Assembly (NCBI GenBank): GCA_017935745.1
Contig: JAGBGX010000006.1
Span: 62,001-126,000 of the forward strand
Reading direction: 5' to 3'
DNA length: 64,000 bases
From: Treponema sp.
GTDB lineage: Bacteria; Spirochaetota; Spirochaetia; Treponematales; Treponemataceae
Made by a program: the position numbers and the translations under genes. The notes under the pieces were generated by a model, which made no database searches, was not told the origin of the DNA, and was given only the letters and a program-made list of their open reading frames with translations. Positions 44,748-53,881 of the stretch are shown here, piece by piece. Each line of letters starts with the position of its first letter. The stretch's first letter is position 1.

Positions 44748-45215
44748 ATGCCGATGAAAATTGATGTCGGATTAGGAAAGGCAGCCATGATAAACTCAAT
44801 CGGGAACATGGCTGCACAAGGTATGCAAAATTCACACGAAAGAGACATGGTTGAAGAGCAGGAAAAAAATCAGAAAATCTCTGCTATACAGAATTTTGAA
44901 TTTTCGACTGACTCAACTGAATTTATGAAACAGTTTATCGGAATGTGTGAAGATTACAAAGCATCTTTCAGTTTGGGCTCTAAAACCAGCGATGCATACT
45001 ACAATCGAATGGACAAAGCGATGAAAGTTCTTATGGCGACAGACACTGAGCTTTACAACAAGGCAAAGCCTTTTTTTGATGAAATCACAGCGTCTTTAGC
45101 AGAAAAAAAAGAAAAAGATAAAAAAACAACTATAATCGTTCTTATTGTATCTTTTGGTTCTATGGCAGCAATTGCGATTGGCTGCTTAATTGCATACTTG
45201 GCGGGTGCAATGTAA
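44748..45215 (+). CDS. Hypothetical protein with C-terminal membrane anchor
   Basis: 155 residues after a strong AGGAGG. The N-terminal part is polar and helix-prone. A C-terminal charged stretch (EKKEKDKK) is followed by a single hydrophobic helix (about 127-152). This looks like a tail-anchored membrane protein. A strong terminator follows at 45237. I do not recognise the family. Confidence 0.65.
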   Translation: MPMKIDVGLGKAAMINSIGNMAAQGMQNSHERDMVEEQEKNQKISAIQNFEFSTDSTEFMKQFIGMCEDYKASFSLGSKTSDAYYNRMDKAMKVLMATDTELYNKAKPFFDEITASLAEKKEKDKKTTIIVLIVSFGSMAAIAIGCLIAYLAGAM

Positions 45216-45236
45216 CTAAAAGGAGCAGAATTTATA

Positions 45237-45264
45237 GGCTGCCGGTAACCGGCAGCCTTCTTTT
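45237..45264 (+). terminator. Rho-independent terminator
   Basis: A perfect 10-base stem with one central base (GGCTGCCGGT-A-ACCGGCAGCC) is followed by TTCTTTT. It ends the 155-residue gene and lies seven bases before the next ATG. Confidence 0.75.
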
Positions 45265-45270
45265 ACTAAT

Positions 45271-45681
45271 ATGGGCGCAGAACAGAAATTTATCGAAAAC
45301 TTTATAACTATTTTCTCCAAAATAAACAGCATAACAGTTTTGCATAAGAATTGTTATGCAAAGAAAAACAATCCGGATTTGAGATTTCTATGGAACAATG
45401 AAGAATGGTTCGTTGAAGCCAAGATTTCAAACAATGATGACAGATACAATGCCGTTCATAAATTATTCGGCGAGCTGTTAAAAATGACGGGAATAAAAAC
45501 TGAACGTCCTCATAAAAAAATCGGGCTTCTTATTGATAATAAAAATTTCTTTGCATCGCATTTTAAATATATTGATGAAAGGATATTTGAAAAATTCGGT
45601 GAAATTGTTCCTGTTGAAAAAATATTCGTGTTTGAAAACGGCGGCATAGATGTCTTTAACTGGAATGATATTTTAAGATAA
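45271..45681 (+). CDS. Small PD-(D/E)XK-like nuclease-fold protein
   Basis: A 136-residue protein with the pattern NPDLRFLW ... EWFVEAKISNN, which fits the PD...ExK core of restriction-endonuclease-like folds, followed by a helix carrying YNAVHKLFGELLKM. No partner methylase is adjacent. There is no Shine-Dalgarno, and the ATG comes just after a strong terminator, so expression is unclear. AT-rich, probably acquired. Confidence 0.6.
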   Translation: MGAEQKFIENFITIFSKINSITVLHKNCYAKKNNPDLRFLWNNEEWFVEAKISNNDDRYNAVHKLFGELLKMTGIKTERPHKKIGLLIDNKNFFASHFKYIDERIFEKFGEIVPVEKIFVFENGGIDVFNWNDILR

Positions 45682-45761
45682 CATCCCTTGGCGCGAGTAT
45701 CGGGGAACGAGCAAATTTCTGTTTGGCGGTCGCTACTACAGCCCCGAACGCTTGTGCTTGT

Positions 45762-46259
45762 TCATGAGTTTTTAATCATATTCATCAACTGTTCATAAAG
45801 CCGTTCGCTGATATGCCGTCCGGCATCCCGCAAAGTTTCAACAGCAGCTTTAATCTCATCTTTTGAAATCAAAGAATCTTGATAGGCTATTCCAAGAATG
45901 CCGATGGTTCCCATAATTTTGATTCCCATTCGGGTTGCGACTTCTCGACCTCGTACTTCATCCATCAACAGCAAATCTGCTTTTCCGTTGTCAGAAAGAT
46001 AAATAGCCTCACTTTCACCTAAATCAAGACCGGTGGAACGGCGGAGAAGCGTTACATAATCTTCATCAATATCTTCAACGACTTTGATAAAATCGCATGC
46101 CTGAACAATTTTTGATTCTTCCAAAAAACGGGGATTCTCTGTCAGTTCCGCAAAAACGCCTTTTGGAATCTGAACTTCGCCGAAGAGTTTTTCGAGCAAA
46201 TCTAGATGATTGATTTTTAGAAACGAAATTATAGGCGTTGTATCGGAAATTACTATCAT
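45762..46259 (-). CDS. DUF3368 PIN-domain toxin
   Basis: A 165-residue PIN protein of the DUF3368 type. Acidic active-site residues are visible in VISDTTPIISF, LGESEAIYLS and LLMDEVRGRE. PIN toxins are ribonucleases. The ATG overlaps the stop of the UPF0175 gene (ATGA), the standard antitoxin-toxin arrangement. Confidence 0.87.
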   Translation of the reverse strand: MIVISDTTPIISFLKINHLDLLEKLFGEVQIPKGVFAELTENPRFLEESKIVQACDFIKVVEDIDEDYVTLLRRSTGLDLGESEAIYLSDNGKADLLLMDEVRGREVATRMGIKIMGTIGILGIAYQDSLISKDEIKAAVETLRDAGRHISERLYEQLMNMIKNS

Positions 46260-46546
46260 GCAAGAACCTTCCTTACATCACGGAAATTCTGCATATCCTG
46301 CATTACATCGCTGATGTCCATATCAAAATACGGAAAACCCATCTCATCATACAAATCAATCAAATCAAGCTTTTTTATTCCTAGAATTTCAGCGGCTCGT
46401 CCATGCGAAATGACATTTTTGTGGATATACGGATAAAGAAGCAATGCGTTTCGCTTTAGTTCCTCGCCGGACTCAATCACATAATCGTCAGAAAAATAGG
46501 TCTGCATCGCCTTTGGCACTTTTATTTCTACTGTTGCGTATTCCAT
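46256..46546 (-). CDS. UPF0175 family antitoxin
   Basis: A 96-residue protein from the ATG at 46546, which follows GGAGGG. The central helix-turn-helix-like segment ISHGRAAEILGIKKLDLIDL and the ending YDEMGFPYFD are typical of UPF0175 proteins paired with DUF3368 toxins. It likely binds the toxin and autoregulates the operon. Upstream in-frame ATGs lack a ribosome binding site. Confidence 0.85.
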   Translation of the reverse strand: MEYATVEIKVPKAMQTYFSDDYVIESGEELKRNALLLYPYIHKNVISHGRAAEILGIKKLDLIDLYDEMGFPYFDMDISDVMQDMQNFRDVRKVLA

Positions 46547-46632
46547 TGCTTGCCCTCCAATCTTAAAATCTAAATATAGTATAGCACGACTTTGAGAATT
46601 TTTGCAGCAGAAAGATAATCCCTTGAACTGCT

Positions 46633-47319
46633 TCAAGAAATCAAAATGTGCCTACTCCCCCATAATCCCAGCACTTTTCCTGCTTCCACCGCCTCAAGCC
46701 TGTCGTGGACGTTCATCTTTGCGTATGCGGCGGCGCGCTGGTTTTCGACTGTCTTTACGGATTTTCCCAGGCGGCGGGCGATTTGCGCCACGTCCATTCG
46801 CCGGGCAATCAAGTCGAACACTTCCTTTTCTTTTGCGGAAAGCAGCTTGTACTTGGAGAACAGCTCCATCGAAGCGTCCGCGGATGCAGTTCCGCCCGCG
46901 CCTGAAAACTGCGTCTTCATCACTTCGATTGCCGCGGCGCAAAAATAGCCGTTTCCCGACGCGACCGCTTTTACCGCGCGGACAATTTCCTTCAAGTCCG
47001 CCGTTTTTGCGATGAATCCCTGGACGTCTATTTTCAGGGCGCTTTCAATTGTCAACGGCTCGTAAAACGCCGTGCAGACAAGCGTCCGTATTTCCGGCAC
47101 GATTTTCCGCAGCCCGCCCAGAATCGCAAGCCCGTCTTCGTCCCCTACCTTGAGATCCAGAAGAAGAACGCCGCAGTCTCTGTTTTGCAGGAGCAGGTTC
47201 CTCGCCTGCGCGCCAGTTTCCGCCTCAAGGAACGCAAGCCCGGAGCATTCCTTTTTCAGCGCGCGGACGAGACATTCCGTGAACAGCCTGTGGTCATCAA
47301 CAACAAGAATTTTCTGCAT
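46633..47319 (-). CDS. NarL/FixJ-family response regulator
   Basis: A 228-residue two-component regulator. The receiver has VVDDHRLF, phospho-acceptor Asp in LLLDLKVGDEDG, and the conserved Lys in FIAKTADL. The C-terminal LuxR-type HTH has LSAKEKEVFDLIARRMDVAQ and GKSVKTVENQRA. Its ribosome binding site (AAGGA, five bases from the ATG) is supplied by the end of the adjoining hairpin element. No intact histidine kinase is adjacent, only a membrane fragment across the repeats. Confidence 0.9.
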   Translation of the reverse strand: MQKILVVDDHRLFTECLVRALKKECSGLAFLEAETGAQARNLLLQNRDCGVLLLDLKVGDEDGLAILGGLRKIVPEIRTLVCTAFYEPLTIESALKIDVQGFIAKTADLKEIVRAVKAVASGNGYFCAAAIEVMKTQFSGAGGTASADASMELFSKYKLLSAKEKEVFDLIARRMDVAQIARRLGKSVKTVENQRAAAYAKMNVHDRLEAVEAGKVLGLWGSRHILIS

Positions 47320-47320
47320 A

Positions 47321-47636
47321 GTATTCCTTATAATTTGAACTTTTGAAAAATTTCAAGTTTTCAAAAGTTCAAATTCGCCTGCGTTAGCAACTTGTTGCGG
47401 TGCAGGCAAGTTCAATAAGCGAGTTTTCGCAAGAAAACTCGTGTTACAGTTTGCGGCGGCATTTTCGATGCAAACTGTAAACGTTCCTTATTTTTTAACA
47501 GTGAAGAAAGTTTGAACTTTCGAACTGTTAAAAACAGTGATTCTGTAGCGAAGCGAAGAATCACAGTGAATGACCGAGTTTTCGCAAGAAAACTCAAGTT
47601 AAAAATCTGTGCGAGATTTTAGCGCAGATTTTTAAA
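47321..47636 (-). repeat. Two tandem modular four-hairpin elements (copies B and C)
   Basis: Reading the minus strand, copy B spans 47636-47482 and copy C 47481-47321, joined exactly at GAACG-TTTA. Each repeats the order seen at 9523: TTTA, stem 1, TAAC, a stem around TTTTCTTGCGAAAA, a spacer like TTATTGA or TCATTCA, stem 3 (copy C: CCTGC..CACCGCAACAAG..GCAGG; copy B: GTGATTCT..AGAATCAC), stem 4, TAAGGAA. Stem sequences differ between copies but stay paired. Confidence 0.85.
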
Positions 47637-48384
47637 CGTTCGCGCGTTTCTTGAATCCGAATGACATCCACAGCGAAAAGACGGCGACAGCCAAAAAGAT
47701 TCGCTCAGGTCTTATTTTCAGTACGGGCGCATCCCTCTCTTCGTTCGGGTCGGGCGTTCCGCAATTCCGCTGCCGCTCCAGCCTCCTCACTTCGTTGCGG
47801 TGGCCGCCTGCGGCGTTGCTCCATGCCCTTGCGCATTTTGCCGTGGCAAGCAGATACATTCCGTAGGCGATAAAAGAAGCGAGGGCTTTGTCTACAAGGT
47901 TCAGCAGAAATCCGCCGGCAAGGTTTGAAAGAATGACATTCTGCGTCGCCACATATATTCCCTGCTCGATTGCAGTCAGATTGTACTGGTACGCCGCCGC
48001 AAACAGAGAGCCGGATATTCCGTTCGTAACCGCGCTCAAAATGCCGGAAACCATAAAGGAATCCAAGCTGAACTGCGCTACCCCGCGCTTTCTTGCGGCT
48101 TTGAAAACAAGGTGCGAGCCGAGCGCGGTCAGTATCTGGCACACCATAAAAATCAGCTTCAGCCTGCCGAGCGCGCACAAGGCGGCGTTTGTAAGGACGG
48201 CAACCGCAAGCGACGGCGCAAGCCCGCACACCGCCGCGGCCGCAAGCGTTCCGAAGCTGTCCATGTACAGCGGAAAGCGCGCTCCGCCTGCCAGAACCGA
48301 GCCGGCGACATTCAGACCTGACGCGAGCAGGACAAACGCCGCGAGGAAAATGAATTGTTTTGCGGCAGCTGATTTTTCGCCCAT
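47632..48384 (-). CDS. Polytopic membrane protein, probable sensor fragment
   Basis: About 250 residues from the ATG at 48384 with five or six membrane helices. The segment YMDSFGTLAAAAVCGLAPSL resembles S-component-like sensor domains fused to histidine kinases. A polar stretch (HRNEVRRLERQRNCGTPDPN) and a last helix follow. The stop codon TAA is provided by the first bases of hairpin element B, so the original C-terminus, possibly a kinase, seems replaced. The preceding start region carries the ilvD terminator. Confidence 0.6.
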   Translation of the reverse strand: MGEKSAAAKQFIFLAAFVLLASGLNVAGSVLAGGARFPLYMDSFGTLAAAAVCGLAPSLAVAVLTNAALCALGRLKLIFMVCQILTALGSHLVFKAARKRGVAQFSLDSFMVSGILSAVTNGISGSLFAAAYQYNLTAIEQGIYVATQNVILSNLAGGFLLNLVDKALASFIAYGMYLLATAKCARAWSNAAGGHRNEVRRLERQRNCGTPDPNEERDAPVLKIRPERIFLAVAVFSLWMSFGFKKRANV

Positions 48385-48409
48385 AACCGATGCGCCTGAA
48401 CGTACTTGC

Positions 48410-48436
48410 AAAAAAATCCCCTCTATAACAGAGGGG
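48410..48436 (-). terminator. Rho-independent terminator after ilvD
   Basis: On the minus strand CCCCTCT and AGAGGGG form a perfect 7-base stem with a 5-base loop, followed by A and seven T. It lies 18 bases past the ilvD stop. Confidence 0.8.
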
Positions 48437-48453
48437 TTGATTTGCAGCGCATC

Positions 48454-50148
48454 CTACTCCAGAATCGCGCCTTTGTCCGCGGAGCTGACGAGCTTTGCGT
48501 AGCGCGCAAGGTAGCCGGTCTTTACTTTCGGCTCGGGGGCGTTCCACGCGGCGCGGCGGCGGGCAAGCTCCTCGTCGCTCACTTCCAGCGTGATTTTGTA
48601 CGCGTTGATGTCGAGCGTAATCTTGTCGCCTTCCTGCACGAGCGCAATCGGACCGCCGACAGCGGCTTCCGGCGAGCAGTGTCCGAGCGAGGCTCCGCGC
48701 GTCGCGCCGGAAAAGCGTCCGTCCGTGATGAGCGCGACCTGCCTGTCCAGCCCCTGCCCGGCGAGCGCGGCCGTAACCGCAAGCATCTCGCGCATTCCCG
48801 GCCCTCCCTTCGGGCCTTCGTAGCGGATAACGACAACGTCGCCCGCGCGAATCTGCTGCTTCTGCACCGCCTCCATCGCCTCGCTTTCGTCATTGAAGAC
48901 GCGCGCGGGGCCGGTGTGCTTCATCAGCTCGGGGGCGCAGGCCGAGCGTTTGACGACCGTTCCGTCGGGCGCAAGGTTTCCAAAGAGGATTGCGATTCCG
49001 CCGTTGTCCGAGTACGGGTGTTCTATCGGGCGCAGGATTTCAGGATTGCGGTTCTTCACGCCGCGGATATTTTCGGCAACCGTCTTTCCCGTCGCCGTAA
49101 TCAGGCTCGTGTCAATCAGGTTTTTCTTCGCAAGCTCGGCAAGCACCGCCTGAACGCCGCCCGCGTCGTCAAGCTCGCACATGAACGTGTGTCCGGCGGG
49201 CGCAAGGTGGCAGAGGTTCGGCGTGCGGTTTGAGATGTCGTTCACTTCGTGCAGGTCGATTTTGATTCCCGCCTCGTGCGCGATTGCCGGAACGTGGAGC
49301 ATCGTGTTGCTCGAGCAGCCGAGCGCCATGTCCGCGGCGAGCGCGTTGGAAAAATTCGCCTTTGTCATCATGCGCCGCGCCGTGATTCCCGCGCGGTACA
49401 GCTCCATCACCTGCATTCCCGCGTGCTTTGCAAGCGCAATCCGCCGTCCGCTGACAGCCGGAATCGTTCCGTTTCCCGGAAGCCCCAGCCCCAAAACTTC
49501 GGTGAGGCAGTTCATCGAATTCGCCGTGAACATTCCCGAGCACGCGCCGCAGCCCGGACACGCCGAATGCTCCATCTCGCATAGCTGCTCCTCCGTGATT
49601 TTTCCCACGGCAAGGGAGCCGACAGCCTCGAACATATCGGTGAGCGAAAGGTTCTTTCCCGAGTACGGATTTGACGCGTCATTTCCCGGAAGGCGTCCCG
49701 GCATCATCGGCCCGCCGGAGCAGAACACGGTCGGAAGGTCGAGCCGCGCCGCCGCCATGAGCATTCCCGGAACAATCTTGTCGCAGTTGGGAATCATGAC
49801 GAGCGCGTCGAACTGGTGCGCCTTGGCGACGCACTCAACGCTGTCGGCAATCAGCTCGCGCGTAACGAGCGAATACTTCATTCCCTCGTGCCCCATCGCG
49901 ATTCCGTCGCAGACGCCGATTGCCGGAAACTCAATCGGAGTGCCGCCCGCCATGCGGATTCCCGCCTTCACCGCCTCGGCAATCCGGTCAAGCTCGATAT
50001 GCCCCGGAATGATTTCGTTCTTGGCGCAGCACACGCCCACCAGCGGACGGTCAAGCTCCTCGTCAGTGTATCCCATCGCGTAAAACAGCGAGCGGTGCGG
50101 CGCGCGTGCCGCTCCTTTTGTTGCATTGTCAGATTTTTTGTTCATCAT
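48454..50148 (-). CDS. ilvD: Dihydroxy-acid dehydratase
   Basis: A 564-residue IlvD that dehydrates 2,3-dihydroxy-isovalerate and -methylvalerate in branched-chain amino acid synthesis. Signatures: [51 protein letters not shown] (Fe-S cysteines) and [20 protein letters not shown]. It has normal length. AGAGG precedes the ATG; a terminator follows. It is monocistronic here. Confidence 0.95.
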   Translation of the reverse strand: MMNKKSDNATKGAARAPHRSLFYAMGYTDEELDRPLVGVCCAKNEIIPGHIELDRIAEAVKAGIRMAGGTPIEFPAIGVCDGIAMGHEGMKYSLVTRELIADSVECVAKAHQFDALVMIPNCDKIVPGMLMAAARLDLPTVFCSGGPMMPGRLPGNDASNPYSGKNLSLTDMFEAVGSLAVGKITEEQLCEMEHSACPGCGACSGMFTANSMNCLTEVLGLGLPGNGTIPAVSGRRIALAKHAGMQVMELYRAGITARRMMTKANFSNALAADMALGCSSNTMLHVPAIAHEAGIKIDLHEVNDISNRTPNLCHLAPAGHTFMCELDDAGGVQAVLAELAKKNLIDTSLITATGKTVAENIRGVKNRNPEILRPIEHPYSDNGGIAILFGNLAPDGTVVKRSACAPELMKHTGPARVFNDESEAMEAVQKQQIRAGDVVVIRYEGPKGGPGMREMLAVTAALAGQGLDRQVALITDGRFSGATRGASLGHCSPEAAVGGPIALVQEGDKITLDINAYKITLEVSDEELARRRAAWNAPEPKVKTGYLARYAKLVSSADKGAILE

Positions 50149-50208
50149 GTAAAACCTCTGTAAAAAAAACTTCAGTATTATACCACTTTCTTAAGTATAT
50201 GTACAGTT

Positions 50209-52218
50209 TTATGCGGAAGCAGAACGCCGTTTTTCCATCACATTCTGCACAGCCTGATACGCAAGCAGCACGCCGATAATGCACAGCCCTATGATGTCAG
50301 ACTTTGACTCAGGAATCACGCACAGAATTCCAGCGCAGCCGAACAGAATGCGCTGAACGGCATGAACCGTCCTGAACGCATACCCTTCCAGCGCAACGCT
50401 CAAGGCAAACATCCCGATAAGAGCCGTGACGCAGATAAACAGCACCGATGAAACAGTCGTGCCGATCATCAGCATCTGCGGATTAAAAACGAACATATAC
50501 GGAATCAGGAACGCGCCGATGGCAAGCTTTGTGGCGTTGAATGCCGTCTGTATGGGCCTGGCTTTCGCAATGGCGGCTCCGGCAATCGCAGCAAGCGCAA
50601 CAGGAGGCGTCACATCGGCAATGATTCCAAAGTAAAACGCAAACATGTGGGCTGCAAGCGGCTGGAATCCAAGCCCGATAATTGCTCCGGCTGTGATTGT
50701 CGATGTAATCAGGTAGTTTGCCGTTGTCGGAGCGCCCATTCCCAGAATTATAGAAGAAATCATCGTCAGGAACAGCGTGATAAGCGGAATTCCATGGGAA
50801 ACTGAAATCAGCCCGGCTCCGAACTTAAGCCCGATTCCAGTGAGCGTGACAATTCCGATAATAATTCCAGCCATGGCGCAGGCAATGGCCACGCTGATAA
50901 TGTTGCGCGCCCCGGTGCAGGCAACTTCAACCAGGTCATTCATCCCGAACGACGGCTTTTTTCCGTGCGCCAAGTCAGCAAACGATGTCACCAGCCCGAT
51001 TGCAAGGCAGCAGACAATTCCCATCAGCGCGGCATACACGGCAGTCCGCCCCATGCACAGAAAAGCAACAATGACAATCAGCGGAAGAAGCATGTATCCT
51101 TTTTTCAGAAGAAGCGGAAGGAATTTCGGAAGCTGCTCGCGCGGAAGCCCTTTAAGCCCGAGCTTGTGCGCCTCAAGGTGAACGGTGATAAAAATCCCGG
51201 TGAAATAGAGAACAGCGGGAATGACGGCGGCTTTTACAATCGTAATATACGGAAGCCCGAGGCTTTCCGCCATCAGAAAGGCTGCGGCTCCCATAATCGG
51301 GGGCATCAGCTGTCCTCCCGTAGAAGCCGCCGCTTCCACCGCGCCGGCAAATTCGCTTTTGTAGCCGAGCTTTTTCATCATCGGAATAGTAAAGCTTCCC
51401 GAGCCGACCGTATTGGAAACCGAGCTGCCGGAAACAGTCCCCAGAAGCGCGCTTGTCAGGACAGCAACTTTCGCAGGGCCGCCGGAAGCTCCGCCTGCAA
51501 TCGAATTGCATATATCAATAAAAAACTGCCCGATGCCCGTTTTCTCAAGAAGCGCGCCGAACAGAATGAACAGGAAAATAAATGTTGAGCATGCGCCGAT
51601 CGGCGTTCCCATGATTCCTTCCGTGTTGTAAAAAAGATGCGTTGCAACCCGTCTGAGGGAATAGCCGCGGTGGTTAAAGAAGCCCGGCAGATATGAGCCA
51701 ATAAACGCGTACAGAATAAAGCAGACAGCAATTATCAGAATCGGAAGCCCTACAATCCTGCGGCAGCTTTCGCACAGTATCAGAATGCCGATTACAGCAA
51801 CAGCCAGATCTGCCGGAGTATACATTCCCGCCCGGCGGACAATGGGCTGAAAATTAACCACAATGTACATCCAGCAGGCGGCTCCCGCAAGCCCGAGCGC
51901 TATATCATACCAGGGAAGCGTGTGGCGCGGCAGCTTCTTTGAAGCCGGAAACAGAAGAAACGCAAGCAGCTGAACAAAGGCAAGATGTGTCGCCCTGAGA
52001 ACCTGGGCCGTTATCGCGCCGGACAGCGTTGCGTACAGCTGAAACGCGCAGAACAGGACAGAAACAACAACCGTAATGTACTGCCGCCAGCACTTATGCT
52101 CCCGGTAGGCATGCTCGCGGTCAAGCTCGCTCATCAAGTCCTTTATTTCTGATTCATTGGAAGTAGGCAAAAAATTTTCAATGATTTCATCCTGCTTCCT
52201 CACTTTTTCTTTTTCCAT
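50209..52218 (-). CDS. TRAP transporter fused permease (4TM/12TM), TAXI type
   Basis: A 669-residue polytopic membrane protein combining the small DctQ-like and large DctM-like permeases. SGSSVSNTVGSGSFTIPMMK, EAAASTGGQLMPPIMGAAAF and MGAPTTANYLI are diagnostic of TAXI-TRAP permeases. It imports an organic acid using the ion gradient, with the TAXI binding protein encoded two genes upstream. Substrate unknown; glutamate or other dicarboxylates are common for this type. Confidence 0.92.
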   Translation of the reverse strand: MEKEKVRKQDEIIENFLPTSNESEIKDLMSELDREHAYREHKCWRQYITVVVSVLFCAFQLYATLSGAITAQVLRATHLAFVQLLAFLLFPASKKLPRHTLPWYDIALGLAGAACWMYIVVNFQPIVRRAGMYTPADLAVAVIGILILCESCRRIVGLPILIIAVCFILYAFIGSYLPGFFNHRGYSLRRVATHLFYNTEGIMGTPIGACSTFIFLFILFGALLEKTGIGQFFIDICNSIAGGASGGPAKVAVLTSALLGTVSGSSVSNTVGSGSFTIPMMKKLGYKSEFAGAVEAAASTGGQLMPPIMGAAAFLMAESLGLPYITIVKAAVIPAVLYFTGIFITVHLEAHKLGLKGLPREQLPKFLPLLLKKGYMLLPLIVIVAFLCMGRTAVYAALMGIVCCLAIGLVTSFADLAHGKKPSFGMNDLVEVACTGARNIISVAIACAMAGIIIGIVTLTGIGLKFGAGLISVSHGIPLITLFLTMISSIILGMGAPTTANYLITSTITAGAIIGLGFQPLAAHMFAFYFGIIADVTPPVALAAIAGAAIAKARPIQTAFNATKLAIGAFLIPYMFVFNPQMLMIGTTVSSVLFICVTALIGMFALSVALEGYAFRTVHAVQRILFGCAGILCVIPESKSDIIGLCIIGVLLAYQAVQNVMEKRRSASA

Positions 52219-52219
52219 A

Positions 52220-52756
52220 TCAAAAACCTCCTGCCTGAATCTTCTGTTTTGCAGAGCGGCGCTTCAGGGAATGAAGGAAATAATCAGCCGCGCTCACACG
52301 CCGCACGTCTATAAGCACTCCTGTCTGAGGCGGAAAATAATCCTTCAAAAAAAATTCCGTTCCGCCGGCAATAAGCGAATGGTCAGCGACAGTTCCCACT
52401 GCCATAAAAAGATTTCCCACAGTCCTATTTAAATGTGAAACAGAATATCCGTCTTCCGCCTGCGAAAAAAACGCGCCTGCTGTCTCCTCCGGCTCCGGAA
52501 TTCCCGCTCCATACGAAACAAAGACTGTCTTATCCACAGTCAGGCTGCCGTCCCTGGAACAATAGTAATAGTCTCTGACGCGGCCCTTGTTCACAGAATG
52601 AGTATAGCTGATTATAAAGCCGCCGAGCGCTTCCCCGGAATAGATCCTGTGCGAAGGATTTTTCCGGCTGCGGATGGAAAGCGTCTTTTTGCACGGAAAA
52701 AAAACGGCCAGCAGCATGACCGAAGCCGCGCAAAGCGCAGCCCGTGATTTGCTCAC
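52220..52756 (-). CDS. DUF1850 protein
   Basis: A 178-residue protein with an N-terminal hydrophobic segment (export signal or anchor) and the DUF1850 motif ISYTHSVNKGRVRDYY. DUF1850 genes are regular companions of TAXI-TRAP operons, as here. The ATG overlaps the stop of the binding-protein gene by 4 bases, and its stop is one base from the permease start region. Function not established. Confidence 0.85.
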   Translation of the reverse strand: MSKSRAALCAASVMLLAVFFPCKKTLSIRSRKNPSHRIYSGEALGGFIISYTHSVNKGRVRDYYYCSRDGSLTVDKTVFVSYGAGIPEPEETAGAFFSQAEDGYSVSHLNRTVGNLFMAVGTVADHSLIAGGTEFFLKDYFPPQTGVLIDVRRVSAADYFLHSLKRRSAKQKIQAGGF

Positions 52757-53712
52757 TGCGTAACAGCGCCGATTTCCGCAAAATAACGCAGGGCGCCCGG
52801 ATGGAACGGAACAGAAATTCCAGTCACTGCTGTTTCAGCGGAAACTTCCTTTCCCTTTGCATGGGCATTTCCAAGCTCGCCGAGGTTTTCAAACAGGACT
52901 TTTGTCATTTCATAGACAGTGTTTTCATCAAGCTTTGCATTCACTGCTATAGTCGCCCTGATTGCAAGCGCCTCCACATCCTCGTCTGTTCCTTTGTACG
53001 TTCCGCCCGGAATGACAGTCTTTGTGTAGAATCCGTACTTTCCGCAGATCGAGTCAGCTTCCGCGCCGTCCACCGGTATAAGCACAAGTCCGCTTGTAAA
53101 GGCAAGCTCCTGCAGCGCGGAATTCGGCACGCCGGCTGTAACAAAGCAGGCATCAAGCGTCCCGTTTTGAATTCCTTCCGCAGATTCCTTGAACGAAAGA
53201 TTGTTCTTCTTTATGTCATCAAAGGTAAGCCCGTACCCTTCAAGAATCTGCTTTGCATTGAATTCCACGCCCGAACCGGCATCTCCGATAGAAACGCGCT
53301 TTCCCTTCAGGTCGGCGACAGTTCTGATTCCGCTTGACTTGGAGGCTGCAATCTGCACGACTTCAGGATACATTGTTCCGAGCGTCATGATGTTGGGAAG
53401 CTTCTGCCCTTCAAACATATCGCTTCCATTATATGCATAATCCATCACATCGTTCTGGACAATGCCGAATTCAGCTTCGCCCTGGCTGATAAGGCGCAGG
53501 TTTTCAGCTGAAGCGCCAGTCGCCTGCGCTGTCACATTCATGCCCTCGATTTTTGTGTTCCAGATATTGGCAATCGCGCCGCCGAACGGATAGTACGTTC
53601 CGCTTGTTCCTCCTGTCGCAAGAATAAAATTTTTCTTGGCTCCAGCCTTCGAGCATCCTGCAAAAACAGCGGGCAGCGCGCACAGAAGCATGGCAAAGTT
53701 CATTTTTTTCAT
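52753..53712 (-). CDS. TAXI-family TRAP transporter solute-binding lipoprotein
   Basis: A 319-residue periplasmic binding protein. The signal peptide ends in the lipobox FAGC, so it is lipid-anchored. ILATGGTSGTYYPFGGAIA, AEFGIVQNDVMDYAYNG and LKGKRVSIGDAGSGVEFNA are TAXI signatures. First gene of the operon, followed by DUF1850 and the fused permease. Confidence 0.92.
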   Translation of the reverse strand: MKKMNFAMLLCALPAVFAGCSKAGAKKNFILATGGTSGTYYPFGGAIANIWNTKIEGMNVTAQATGASAENLRLISQGEAEFGIVQNDVMDYAYNGSDMFEGQKLPNIMTLGTMYPEVVQIAASKSSGIRTVADLKGKRVSIGDAGSGVEFNAKQILEGYGLTFDDIKKNNLSFKESAEGIQNGTLDACFVTAGVPNSALQELAFTSGLVLIPVDGAEADSICGKYGFYTKTVIPGGTYKGTDEDVEALAIRATIAVNAKLDENTVYEMTKVLFENLGELGNAHAKGKEVSAETAVTGISVPFHPGALRYFAEIGAVTQ

Positions 53713-53745
53713 AAAAACCTCATTAATAAATAGAATCTTCTCTTT

Positions 53746-53773
53746 ATTATATCACAGTTTTCATTTTTATAAA
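53746..53773 (-). promoter_or_regulatory. Predicted TAXI-TRAP operon promoter
   Basis: On the minus strand TATAAT (53751-53746) follows a weak TTTATA (53773-53768) by 16 bases; the ATG is 34 bases further on. Confidence 0.5.
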
Positions 53774-53869
53774 AGATGCCTTTTGCCGTTTCGCCAAAAT
53801 TCAAAAACAGAAAACCGCGGCGTCAGCCACACCTTTTTTCCTGCTATTTTCACATGCTGAAAAATATGA

Positions 53870-53875
53870 TAGAAT
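53870..53875 (+). promoter_or_regulatory. Extended -10 of the CYTH gene
   Basis: TGA-TAGAAT ends six bases before the ATG at 53882. No Shine-Dalgarno is visible, which suggests a leaderless mRNA. Confidence 0.5.
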
Positions 53876-53881
53876 GCAGCG

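Noticed and set aside
47341-47640. CRISPR-like array
   Set aside because: The repeats are palindromic modules with differing stems, not identical direct repeats with unique spacers, and no cas genes are present.
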